Source of the DNA: Limisphaerales bacterium
Lineage (GTDB): Bacteria > Verrucomicrobiota > Verrucomicrobiia > Limisphaerales > UBA11358
DNA: 5,528 bases
Assembly (NCBI GenBank): GCA_003133815.1
Contig: PKZR01000217.1
Location: 27,315 to 32,842, forward strand
Direction of reading: 5' to 3'
The position numbers and the translations under genes were made by a program. Positions 1-5,528 of the stretch are shown in pieces. Position 1 is the first letter of the stretch; every line of letters starts with the position of its first letter. The notes beneath the pieces were generated by a model. The model was not told where the DNA came from and made no database searches. It saw only the letters and a list, made by a program, of their open reading frames with translations.

Positions 1-1335
1 CGTGAGGCGGCGCTCAACGGCCTCGATCTGGAAATGGGCACGGATAAAAATTACGGAGATTTCTATTTTGCCCAGCCCTATCTTGCCGACTTGACCAGCG
101 GCACGCTGCCAATGGACGGACTCGACGAAAAAGTCCGGCGCAACCTGCGCGTGATGTTCGCCACGCACGTTCTCGATTCCGGACGCAAAACCGGTTCGCT
201 AAACACCGCCGCGCATGAAATCGTCGCCCGCCGCGTGGCGGAAGAAGGCGTTGTGCTTTTGAAGAACGAAAACAATCTGCTGCCGCTCAATTATTCAAAA
301 ATTAAAACCATCGCCGTCATTGGTGAAAATGCAACGCGGCTGCACGCACACGGCGGCGACAGCTCCGGCATCAAGGCCTTTTACGAAATCACGCCGCTGC
401 AAGGCATCTTGAACCGAGCCGGCAAGAACGTGAACGTGATTTTTTCGGAAGGCTATCAAAAGAACGGCGGCGCGGATCTGGCCGATCGCGCCGTGGCCGC
501 AGCAAAATCTGCTGACGTGGTGGTTTATATCGGCGGATTGAACCATGACAAGGGATTTGATTGCGAGGGCGCGGACCGAACCACTTTGAAAATGCCATAC
601 GGCCAGGATGAATTGATTCAAAAAATCGTCGCGGCAAATCCAAAAACGATTGTCATCCTCGAAGGCACGATGGTGGAAATGGATTCGTGGCTGGACAAAG
701 TTCCGGCGCTGTTGCAGGCATGGTATCCGGGCATGGAGGGTGGCAATGCACTAGCGCGGATTTTGTTCGGCGATGTGAACCCTTCCGGCAAGCTGGCCGC
801 CACCTTTCCTAAACGGCTGGAAGATTCACCCGCGCACGCGCTCGGCGCGTATCCCGGCACAAATGGCACGGTGACTTACACGGAAGGACTCTTTGTCGGA
901 TACCGCTGGTTCGACGCCAAAAACATCAAGCCTCTTTTTCCATTTGGCTTCGGACTGAGCTATACAACTTTCAAGTATTCAAATCTGCAGATTGCCAACG
1001 GCATTGATGGAACCGTCACCGCCCAGTTTGAGATTGAAAACACCGGCTCGCGCGCCGGAGCGGAGGTTGCGCAGCTATATGTGCATCCGGAAAAGCCCGG
1101 CGTGATGCGTCCGGAAAAAGAGTTGAAGGGCTTCAAAAAGGTTTTCTTGAAACCGGGTGAGAAACAAACCCTTACAATTCCGCTCACTCAAGGAGCATTT
1201 GCATATTTTGATCCGGACAAAATGGGCTGGATCGCAGAAAAAGGTGATTTCAAAATCCTGGTGGGCGGTTCTTCGCGCGATCTTGCCTTGCAGGCAGAAT
1301 ATAATTTGGCGGAAACTGCCTTCATAAAAGATTGA
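1..1335 (+). CDS. Glycoside hydrolase family 3 beta-glucosidase-type enzyme, 3' part (5' end outside window)
   Basis: The reading frame is open from base 1 (REAALNGLDLEMG...) to TGA at 1333-1335, giving 444 residues. The first ATG, at 34, is internal: GLDLEM is the conserved segment that follows the SDW nucleophile motif of GH3 enzymes, so the nucleophile Asp and most of the TIM barrel (roughly 300 residues) lie upstream. Numbering from the first codon: the second alpha/beta domain starts near residue 80 (EEGVVLLKNENNLLPL); CEGADR near 188-193 carries the likely acid/base Glu189 (bases 565-567); QAWYPGMEGG and GDVNPSGKLAATFP follow; FPFGFGLSYT leads into a C-terminal fibronectin III-like domain (about 333-410, with AGAEVAQLYV and ELKGFKKV). 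GH3 enzymes release terminal beta-linked glucose, xylose or similar sugars. The GH74 gene 13 bases downstream suggests xyloglucan oligosaccharides as substrate, which is inference. Any signal peptide is out of view. The family call is very secure; the substrate is not. Confidence 0.95.
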   Translation, partial: REAALNGLDLEMGTDKNYGDFYFAQPYLADLTSGTLPMDGLDEKVRRNLRVMFATHVLDSGRKTGSLNTAAHEIVARRVAEEGVVLLKNENNLLPLNYSKIKTIAVIGENATRLHAHGGDSSGIKAFYEITPLQGILNRAGKNVNVIFSEGYQKNGGADLADRAVAAAKSADVVVYIGGLNHDKGFDCEGADRTTLKMPYGQDELIQKIVAANPKTIVILEGTMVEMDSWLDKVPALLQAWYPGMEGGNALARILFGDVNPSGKLAATFPKRLEDSPAHALGAYPGTNGTVTYTEGLFVGYRWFDAKNIKPLFPFGFGLSYTTFKYSNLQIANGIDGTVTAQFEIENTGSRAGAEVAQLYVHPEKPGVMRPEKELKGFKKVFLKPGEKQTLTIPLTQGAFAYFDPDKMGWIAEKGDFKILVGGSSRDLALQAEYNLAETAFIKD

Positions 1336-1348
1336 TTGCTTACAAGCC

Positions 1349-1420
1349 ATGAACTTTTCGCAGAAACTTTGCCACATTATTGTGGTTGTCATTTTGTTGT
1401 CGGCACAAGCGATCATCGCG
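1349..1420 (+). other. Sec signal peptide of the GH74 enzyme
   Basis: This encodes residues 1-24: a short polar start with Lys6, a hydrophobic core (IIVVVILLSAQAII) and a likely signal peptidase I site after Ala-Ile-Ile-Ala, before Gln25. Cys8 sits before the hydrophobic core, so it is not a lipobox and a lipoprotein is unlikely. Confidence 0.8.
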
Positions 1421-3556
1421 CAGTCTTCAGGAGACCAGCCGGCGTCACAACCGTATTCATGGCAAAATGTTGTAATCGGCGGCGGCGGCTTTGTGACGGG
1501 CCTTATCGCGCATCCGCAGGCGAGGGATTTGATTTACGCCCGCACAGATGTCGGCGGCGCGTATCGTTGGGATGAGGCATTGCTGCATTGGATTCCCATC
1601 ACGGATTCCTTTTCCGGTGTCGATTTCACCGGCATCGAAAGCCTCGCGCTAGACCCGTCCGACACCAATCGTGTTTATCTCGCGGCCGGTATTTACGAAT
1701 CAAGCAAGGCGGCTATCTTTCGTTCTGATGACCAGGGCCGTACGTGGCAGCGCACCGAGGTCCCGTTCAAAATGGGTGGAAATGAAACAGGGCGCTTTAA
1801 CGGTGAACGCCTCGCCGTCGATCCGAATAGCGGCAATAATTTATTCTTCGGGTCACGAAGGAACGGGCTGTGGAAAAGTTCCGATCGCGGCGAGACGTGG
1901 AACATGGTTGAAAGCTTTCCGGCAATGGAGCCTGAAAATTCCGGGCGGCGTTCTGGTGGTCGCGCCGTCGGCATTATTTCAGTTCTTTTCGACGACCCGG
2001 TGATTTATGCGGCGGTTTCCACTCCAGGGACTAATTTTTTCCGCAGCACCGACGGAGGCTCCAATTGGTCGCCTGTGCCAAATCAGCCGCTGGGCTTGAG
2101 GCCCAATCATGTCGTTCGCGCGACCGGCGGGATTTTATTTTTGACTTACGGCAAGGAACCCGGACCGAATGAAATGACCGACGGCGCGGTCTGGAAATTT
2201 GAACCGGAAAAGAACTCATGGACGGACATTACGCCGCTAAAATCTCCGGACGACGGCCAGCCATTCGGCTATGGCGCGGTCGCGGTGGACGCGCAGCATC
2301 CGGCGACAATCGTGGTTACGACTTTTTGCCGTTGGAAACAGCACGATGATATTTTTCGCAGCACCAATTCCGGGGCGACCTGGGCTCCGCTGCTGCAAAA
2401 CGCCAAAATGGATTTTTCCTTCGCCAATTATACCAAGTCAATCAAACCGCATTGGATGGGCGGCATCGTCATCAGCCCTTTTGATTCTGACAAAGTATGG
2501 TTCACGACCGGCTTCGGCGTCTGGTGTTGTACAAATTTGACGGCGGCGGATCATGGTCGGCAGACGGACTGGTTTTTTTCAGACAACGGGTTGGAAGAAA
2601 CAGTTCCGCTCGCTCTAGCGAGTCCACCGGAGGGCGCGCATTTATTGAGCGGAGTCGGTGACATCGACGGCTTTCGTCACGATGATCTGGAGGTTTCACC
2701 AGCGCGAGGTGCGTTTGCCGGCCCGAGATTTATCAACACCGAAGATATCGCGTTCGCCGCCCGCAAACCGCAAACTGTCGTGCGCGTCGGTACAGGTGGA
2801 TCCAGGAACGTCCATGCCGCCATTTCCGACGATGGAGGAACAAGCTGGTTGCCGCTGGAAAGCGAACCGATGCCCGGCGAAGGTGGCGGCGCGGTTGCGA
2901 TTTCTTCCGATGGGCAGACAATTGTTTGGACGACTCGGCATAGTGAACCACACTTCACGCTGAACCGCGGTCAAAGCTGGTCCTCCTGCGCCGGACTGGC
3001 CGCAGGAATTCGCGTGGTGGCTGACACGAAAAATCCGCTGCGCTTTTACGCCTTTGATCCGCGCAGCGGGAACATTTTTACCAGCACGAACGGCGCAGCT
3101 AGCTTCGCGCCGACAACCGCAGCTTTTCCATTGTCTTCGGGACTGCGCAGCGGATTCGGCTTCGACATACCAAGCGGAGCTGATTTATATGTTACGCCCG
3201 GCAGGGAGGGAGACCTGTGGCTGGCTTTCGGTTCTGGCGGACTCTGGCATTCCATCGATAATGGGCAAAGTTTTTCGCATCTTGAAAACGTGAAATCTGC
3301 GACAGCACTTGGGTTCGGACAGCCGGCGCGTGGCGAAGCGTTTCCGGCGATTTTTGTTTTTGGAAAGATTGGTTCGCAACAAGGGGTTTTCCGGTCCGAC
3401 GATGCCGGGCAACGTTGGCTGCGCATCAGTGACGACGAACATCAATTCGGCTGGATCACAAAGCTGACCGGCGACCCGCGCATTTTTGGCCGTGTATATC
3501 TGGCGACCAGCGGGCGGGGAATTGTTTTTGGTGAACCGGTTGCAAAATTTCCATAA
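1349..3556 (+). CDS. Secreted GH74 xyloglucanase-type beta-propeller glycoside hydrolase
   Basis: Complete, 735 residues. Residues 1-24 form a Sec signal peptide (Lys near the start, hydrophobic IIVVVILLSA, likely cut after AIIA), so the enzyme is exported. The mature protein opens with WQNVVIGGGGFVTGLIAHP and YARTDVGGAYRW, the GH74 hallmark; Asp67 is the expected first catalytic acid. The second lies in LLSGVGDIDGFRHDDL as Asp438. Both match the Asp pair known from GH74 xyloglucanases. About nine Asp-box-like turns (for example FRSDDQGRTW 124-133, FRSTDGGSNW 231-240, FRSDDAGQRW 681-690) are spread along the chain, as expected for two seven-bladed propellers. The end, RVYLATSGRGIVFGEP, is typical, and the length fits one catalytic module with no attached binding domain or dockerin. 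GH74 enzymes cut the glucan backbone of xyloglucan; whether this one is endo or exo cannot be read here. The ATG at 1349 gives a proper signal peptide, though no ribosome binding site is evident. It is probably co-transcribed with the GH3 gene. A related non-xyloglucan propeller is the alternative. Confidence 0.9.
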   Translation: MNFSQKLCHIIVVVILLSAQAIIAQSSGDQPASQPYSWQNVVIGGGGFVTGLIAHPQARDLIYARTDVGGAYRWDEALLHWIPITDSFSGVDFTGIESLALDPSDTNRVYLAAGIYESSKAAIFRSDDQGRTWQRTEVPFKMGGNETGRFNGERLAVDPNSGNNLFFGSRRNGLWKSSDRGETWNMVESFPAMEPENSGRRSGGRAVGIISVLFDDPVIYAAVSTPGTNFFRSTDGGSNWSPVPNQPLGLRPNHVVRATGGILFLTYGKEPGPNEMTDGAVWKFEPEKNSWTDITPLKSPDDGQPFGYGAVAVDAQHPATIVVTTFCRWKQHDDIFRSTNSGATWAPLLQNAKMDFSFANYTKSIKPHWMGGIVISPFDSDKVWFTTGFGVWCCTNLTAADHGRQTDWFFSDNGLEETVPLALASPPEGAHLLSGVGDIDGFRHDDLEVSPARGAFAGPRFINTEDIAFAARKPQTVVRVGTGGSRNVHAAISDDGGTSWLPLESEPMPGEGGGAVAISSDGQTIVWTTRHSEPHFTLNRGQSWSSCAGLAAGIRVVADTKNPLRFYAFDPRSGNIFTSTNGAASFAPTTAAFPLSSGLRSGFGFDIPSGADLYVTPGREGDLWLAFGSGGLWHSIDNGQSFSHLENVKSATALGFGQPARGEAFPAIFVFGKIGSQQGVFRSDDAGQRWLRISDDEHQFGWITKLTGDPRIFGRVYLATSGRGIVFGEPVAKFP

Positions 3557-3591
3557 TTTACGCTTTGGGGGGCATTGATTTACTAGAATCG

Positions 3592-3624
3592 ACCGATCAA
3601 CAACTGTCACTGCTTTGATCCGGT
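3592..3624 (+). terminator. Possible weak terminator after the GH74 gene
   Basis: The arms accgatcaa (3592-3600) and ttgatccggt (3615-3624) pair over nine base pairs with one bulged C at 3621 and a 14-base loop. A GGCG spacer and then TTTT (3629-3632) follow. It lies 36 bases past the GH74 stop, so it could end the GH3-GH74 transcript, but the stem is AT-rich at its loop end and the T-run is short and displaced. Confidence 0.3.
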
Positions 3625-3659
3625 GGCGTTTTAGATGATACCCAAAGGACAATTAGAAG

Positions 3660-3693
3660 AAAAAAAGAGGCCGGACACTACTCCGGTCTCTTT
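3660..3693. terminator. Hairpin, probable bidirectional intrinsic terminator
   Basis: The arms 3664-3675 and 3682-3693 (core GAGGCCGGA / TCCGGTCTC) form a 12-base-pair stem with a 6-base loop; one position is G-T on the plus strand and becomes A-C on the minus strand. On the plus strand the stem ends in CTCTTT, a weak U-tract. On the minus strand it runs into seven T (complement of the A-run 3660-3666), a good U-tract. It sits between convergent genes, about 110 bases after the GH74 stop, and so can stop transcription from both sides. Confidence 0.6.
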
Positions 3694-3710
3694 AACACAC
3701 GATAAATTTG

Positions 3711-3736
3711 TCAGTTGAAGCACAACCTTCAACTGA
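3711..3736. repeat. Perfect inverted repeat in the convergent intergenic gap
   Basis: tcagttgaag (3711-3720) and cttcaactga (3727-3736) are perfect 10-base reverse complements around the 6-base spacer cacaac. Neither side has a clear T-run, so this is less like an intrinsic terminator than its neighbour 18 bases away, which has the same loop length. It could be a transcript-end stabilising hairpin, a second weak terminator or a protein-binding palindrome. Confidence 0.6.
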
Positions 3737-3794
3737 ATACATAATACGCGATTCCATTATAAGCGCATGTCACCAGTTGTGGTTACACGGGCTG

Positions 3795-3819
3795 AAAAAA
3801 ATCGTTTGTGTTACAAACG
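3795..3819 (-). terminator. Intrinsic terminator of the TPR gene, overlapping its stop codon
   Basis: Read on the minus strand, CGTTTGT and ACAAACG (3819-3813 and 3809-3803) form a 7-base-pair stem around a 3-base loop, followed by A and seven T (complement of 3795-3801). The gene's TAA stop (complement of 3811-3813) lies at the loop, so the last codons form part of the hairpin. The geometry is classic, but the stem is short with only two G-C pairs, so it may leak into the hairpins beyond. Confidence 0.65.
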
Positions 3820-4632
3820 CCCCAGCAGACTTTTGGCACGACGAATCCATACACGATCGCGCTTGCGTTGGAAAGCTGGTGCGTGCGGATCATCGCTCAA
3901 GACCTCGTTAATCTGGGTGCGTGCGGCATCGGGCTGGTTTCTGGCGACATACAATTCCGCCAGTTGCACTTTGGCACGCGGGTAAGAGTGATTTTTTATG
4001 ATGTCCTGCCAGTAGAGAAGTGCATTGTCGGTTTCACCGATTGCGGTCAGGGTTTCCGCCAATGCCATCTTTGTATGCCCGAAGTCATGATCCGGCTTTT
4101 CAACCACAACTCCTTCAAGCAGCGGACGCGCTTCAGCGGGACGGTTCAAACGCAGCAGGCATTGTCCAAGGTGGGCGCGTGTATCAATGTCGTTTGGTTC
4201 CCGTTCAATCGCGGCACAATAACATTTCTCCGCCTCGGCAAATTCACCGCGCTGGAAATAGACATCCCCGAGCTGGTAATGATGATAGGCATTGTCCAGA
4301 TGGTGGATTTTTGCCTGAAGCTGTTTGATGCGGGCGCGGCTTTGCGCTCCGGGCAGTTCAAACCCACGGGTGCCCTGGCCCGAATTTTGATACGCCGAAA
4401 AATAATACCATATCGCGCCCAATCCCGAACCAATCAAGATGAAGACCGCCCAGAGCCATTCACGATTGCGGATGGCGTGAATCAGCATCCATATTTGGAA
4501 TGCCGTCATCACCAGCCATATCGGATTGGTCAGGATAAAACGCCAGTCCTCAATCCAGTAAATTATCGTAGCGAACATTATCGCGGCGGAAGCTATGCCG
4601 GACGATTTCGCCTGGCAATCATGTTTTAACAT
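3811..4632 (-). CDS. Membrane-anchored tetratricopeptide repeat protein
   Basis: 273 residues from ATG at 4632 (minus) to TAA at 3813-3811. Two hydrophobic helices, about 36-54 (NPIWLVMTAFQIWMLIHAI) and 59-80 (LWAVFILIGSGLGAIWYYF), are separated by a short polar turn, a hairpin that resembles the PLDc_N-type membrane anchor; a weaker hydrophobic stretch at 13-27 may be a third. A polar linker with helical character (about 95-115) leads to four consecutive 34-residue TPR-like units at about 116-149, 150-183, 185-218 and 219-252, with pattern residues such as LGDVYFQRGEFAEAEKCY and LGQCLLRLNRPAEARPLL. The tail is basic (RKRDRVWIRRAKSLLGRL). TPR domains bind proteins, so a scaffold or assembly role at the inner membrane is reasonable, but no specific function can be named. 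The frame stays open 100 codons upstream of this start, but that part runs antisense through the pseudopilin gene and lacks membrane or TPR character. An ATG at 4578 is an alternative start. No catalytic motif is seen. Confidence 0.85.
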   Translation of the reverse strand: MLKHDCQAKSSGIASAAIMFATIIYWIEDWRFILTNPIWLVMTAFQIWMLIHAIRNREWLWAVFILIGSGLGAIWYYFSAYQNSGQGTRGFELPGAQSRARIKQLQAKIHHLDNAYHHYQLGDVYFQRGEFAEAEKCYCAAIEREPNDIDTRAHLGQCLLRLNRPAEARPLLEGVVVEKPDHDFGHTKMALAETLTAIGETDNALLYWQDIIKNHSYPRAKVQLAELYVARNQPDAARTQINEVLSDDPHAPAFQRKRDRVWIRRAKSLLGRL

Positions 4633-4668
4633 GACTGAACAGATTGCGGTGTAGCGGACCAAAATGAA

Positions 4669-4697
4669 TTGAAACGAAACCGGATAAGTGTTGTTAT
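4669..4697 (+). promoter_or_regulatory. Candidate sigma70-like promoter for the pseudopilin gene
   Basis: TTGAAA (4669-4674) matches five of six bases of a -35 box, and TGTTAT (4692-4697) matches four of six of a -10 box, with a 17-base spacer. Transcription would start at about 4704, next to the ATG at 4705, implying an almost leaderless message; this agrees with the missing Shine-Dalgarno sequence. The match is weak and may be chance. Confidence 0.25.
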
Positions 4698-4704
4698 TAA
4701 AAGT

Positions 4705-5436
4705 ATGAACCAGCGCAGCGCTTTCACGCTCATCGAACTGCTGGTGGTCATTGCCATCATTGCGATACTGGCAGCGTTGCTCCTGCCGGCGTTGAGCCGG
4801 GCGAAACTCAAGGCCAAAGGCACCCAATGCCTGAGCAATGTGAAGCAATTGCAGGTGGCGTGGCAAATATATGCGGATGACAATGGAGATGCCATCGTCC
4901 TCAATTACGGCGGGTCGCCAACCGCAAACCAATCCTGGTGTGCGGGCAATTTCATCAACAATCCAACGGACAGCACCAATCTGGCACTGATAAAAAACAG
5001 CCTCTTGTGGCGCGATACGGGCAACGCTGGAATTTACAAGTGTCCCGGCGATCCCACCTCAAATGTGCGGAGCTTGTCCGCGAATTGGGCGATGAACGGC
5101 GACGACGTTACCTCAGGCTTCACCACCTTCAAGAAGACAAGTTCCGTTCCGTCGTCATCGCAATATTTTGTATTTATTGACGAATCAAGCGACACCATTG
5201 ACAACGCCCATTTTAAAATCGGTTTTGATACGGATTACAATAACGCCACTTTCTATGACAATCCCGCTGCCTATCACGGAGGGTCAGGAAATGTTTCGTT
5301 TGTTGACGGTCACGCCACTCCGAAGAAATGGGATGCCACTCCGGTCACGGACATGGACCCGGATGGAATCTGGTTGATGCAGCACGGCTCATTTTCTTCC
5401 GACGGCACGCCTTGGAGCAGTCCTCTCCTCCCGTAA
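4705..5436 (+). CDS. Type II/IV pseudopilin-like protein with prepilin N-terminus and H-X9-DG motif
   Basis: 243 residues. The N-terminus MNQRSAFTLIELLVV is a prepilin signal: a short basic leader, likely prepilin-peptidase cleavage between Ala6 and Phe7, Glu at mature position 5, and a hydrophobic helix to about residue 28 ending LLLPALSRAK. The helix should anchor the protein in the inner membrane until assembly into a pseudopilus. The globular part has CLSNVKQLQVAWQIYADDN (42-60), YKCPGD (111-116), FVFIDE (155-160) and His191 followed nine residues later by Asp201-Gly202 (HGGSGNVSFVDG), exactly the H-X9-DG signature of prepilin-like proteins abundant in Verrucomicrobiota, Planctomycetota and Lentisphaerota. 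Three Cys (42, 79, 113) occur in the body. The ATG at 4705 gives a normal-length leader; a TTG at 4669 would add 12 residues and is less likely. No ribosome binding site is obvious. No other pilus or secretion gene is in the window, so its partners are unknown. The motif's function is not established. Confidence 0.92.
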   Translation: MNQRSAFTLIELLVVIAIIAILAALLLPALSRAKLKAKGTQCLSNVKQLQVAWQIYADDNGDAIVLNYGGSPTANQSWCAGNFINNPTDSTNLALIKNSLLWRDTGNAGIYKCPGDPTSNVRSLSANWAMNGDDVTSGFTTFKKTSSVPSSSQYFVFIDESSDTIDNAHFKIGFDTDYNNATFYDNPAAYHGGSGNVSFVDGHATPKKWDATPVTDMDPDGIWLMQHGSFSSDGTPWSSPLLP

Positions 5437-5456
5437 AGTGGCGGAGCAAGAAAGTC

Positions 5457-5496
5457 AGCGACCTCTGTCAGGCAATCGGCTCTGCCGGTGGTCGCT
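5457..5496 (+). terminator. Weak hairpin after the pseudopilin gene
   Basis: agcgacc (5457-5463) and ggtcgct (5490-5496) are perfect 7-base reverse complements; a short inner pairing, ggca (5471-5474) with tgcc (5483-5486), is possible. Only TT follows directly, so termination is uncertain. It lies 21 bases past the stop codon. Nothing else is recognisable in the remaining bases to the window end. Confidence 0.3.
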
Positions 5497-5528
5497 TTCA
5501 AAATGTTCAAGGTTTGTAAATCGGCGTG

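Noticed and set aside
34..36. ATG at 34 as the true start of the GH3 gene
   Set aside because: The frame is open to base 1 and the preceding residues (NGLDLEM) are conserved GH3 sequence, so the gene begins outside the window.
2677..2974. Several overlapping open frames on both strands inside the GH74 gene
   Set aside because: They are shadows of a gene whose own frame is complete and motif-rich; none shows domain, signal or membrane features.
3046..3652. Minus-strand open frames at the 3' end of the GH74 gene running into the intergenic gap
   Set aside because: They mostly overlap the coding GH74 sequence in antisense, are rich in Pro, Arg and Ser, and have no recognisable motif.
3808..4629. 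273-codon plus-strand open frame lying exactly opposite the TPR gene
   Set aside because: It mirrors the TPR gene almost codon for codon and its translation shows no recognisable domain, whereas the minus strand shows clear TPR and membrane patterns.
4669..4671. TTG start for the pseudopilin
   Set aside because: It would lengthen the leader by 12 residues; the ATG at 4705 gives the usual short basic leader before FTLIE.
4633..4932. Extension of the TPR gene by 100 codons to an upstream start at 4932 (minus)
   Set aside because: The extra part is antisense to the well-supported pseudopilin, has arginine- and glutamine-rich shadow composition, and ATG at 4632 directly precedes the membrane region.
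1..5528. CRISPR array, tRNA, rRNA, transposase or insertion sequence ends
   Set aside because: No regularly spaced direct repeats, cloverleaf-like segments, rRNA motifs, transposase motifs or terminal inverted repeats with flanking duplications were seen.

Overview
The window looks like a chromosomal segment from a Gram-negative, polysaccharide-degrading bacterium, most likely a member of the Verrucomicrobiota (Limisphaerales/Pedosphaera-like). The best lineage clue is the last gene, a short pseudopilin with an N-terminal FTLIE methylation motif and a C-terminal H-X9-DG motif, a type expanded in Planctomycetota, Verrucomicrobiota and Lentisphaerota. Moderate GC by eye and no clear Shine-Dalgarno sequences at the starts also fit. 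The lineage is an inference from protein style; there is no rRNA or other marker gene here.

Layout: (1) Bases 1-1335, plus strand, hold the 3' part of a glycoside hydrolase family 3 (GH3) beta-glucosidase-type gene. The window opens just after the expected nucleophile region. (2) Bases 1349-3556, plus strand, 13 bases downstream, hold a complete secreted GH74 xyloglucanase-type two-propeller enzyme with both expected catalytic aspartates. (3) Bases 3557-3810 form a non-coding convergent gap with four inverted repeats, at least one of which is a convincing intrinsic terminator for the minus-strand gene. (4) Bases 3811-4632, minus strand, hold a two-helix membrane protein with about four TPR repeats. 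(5) Bases 4633-4704 are a short divergent intergenic region. (6) Bases 4705-5436, plus strand, hold the H-X9-DG pseudopilin, followed by about 90 bases with one weak hairpin.

Functionally, the first two genes make a sensible pair: the GH74 enzyme would cut the beta-1,4-glucan backbone of xyloglucan, and the GH3 enzyme would remove terminal glucose (or another beta-linked sugar) from the products. They look like the end of an operon. The TPR protein and the pseudopilin have no visible link to sugar degradation and are divergently transcribed. I see no mobile element, CRISPR array, tRNA or rRNA, and no convincing sign of an entirely new system. The points most worth checking are the hairpin-rich convergent gap, the orphan pseudopilin with its divergent TPR partner, and the substrate and mode of the GH3-GH74 pair.
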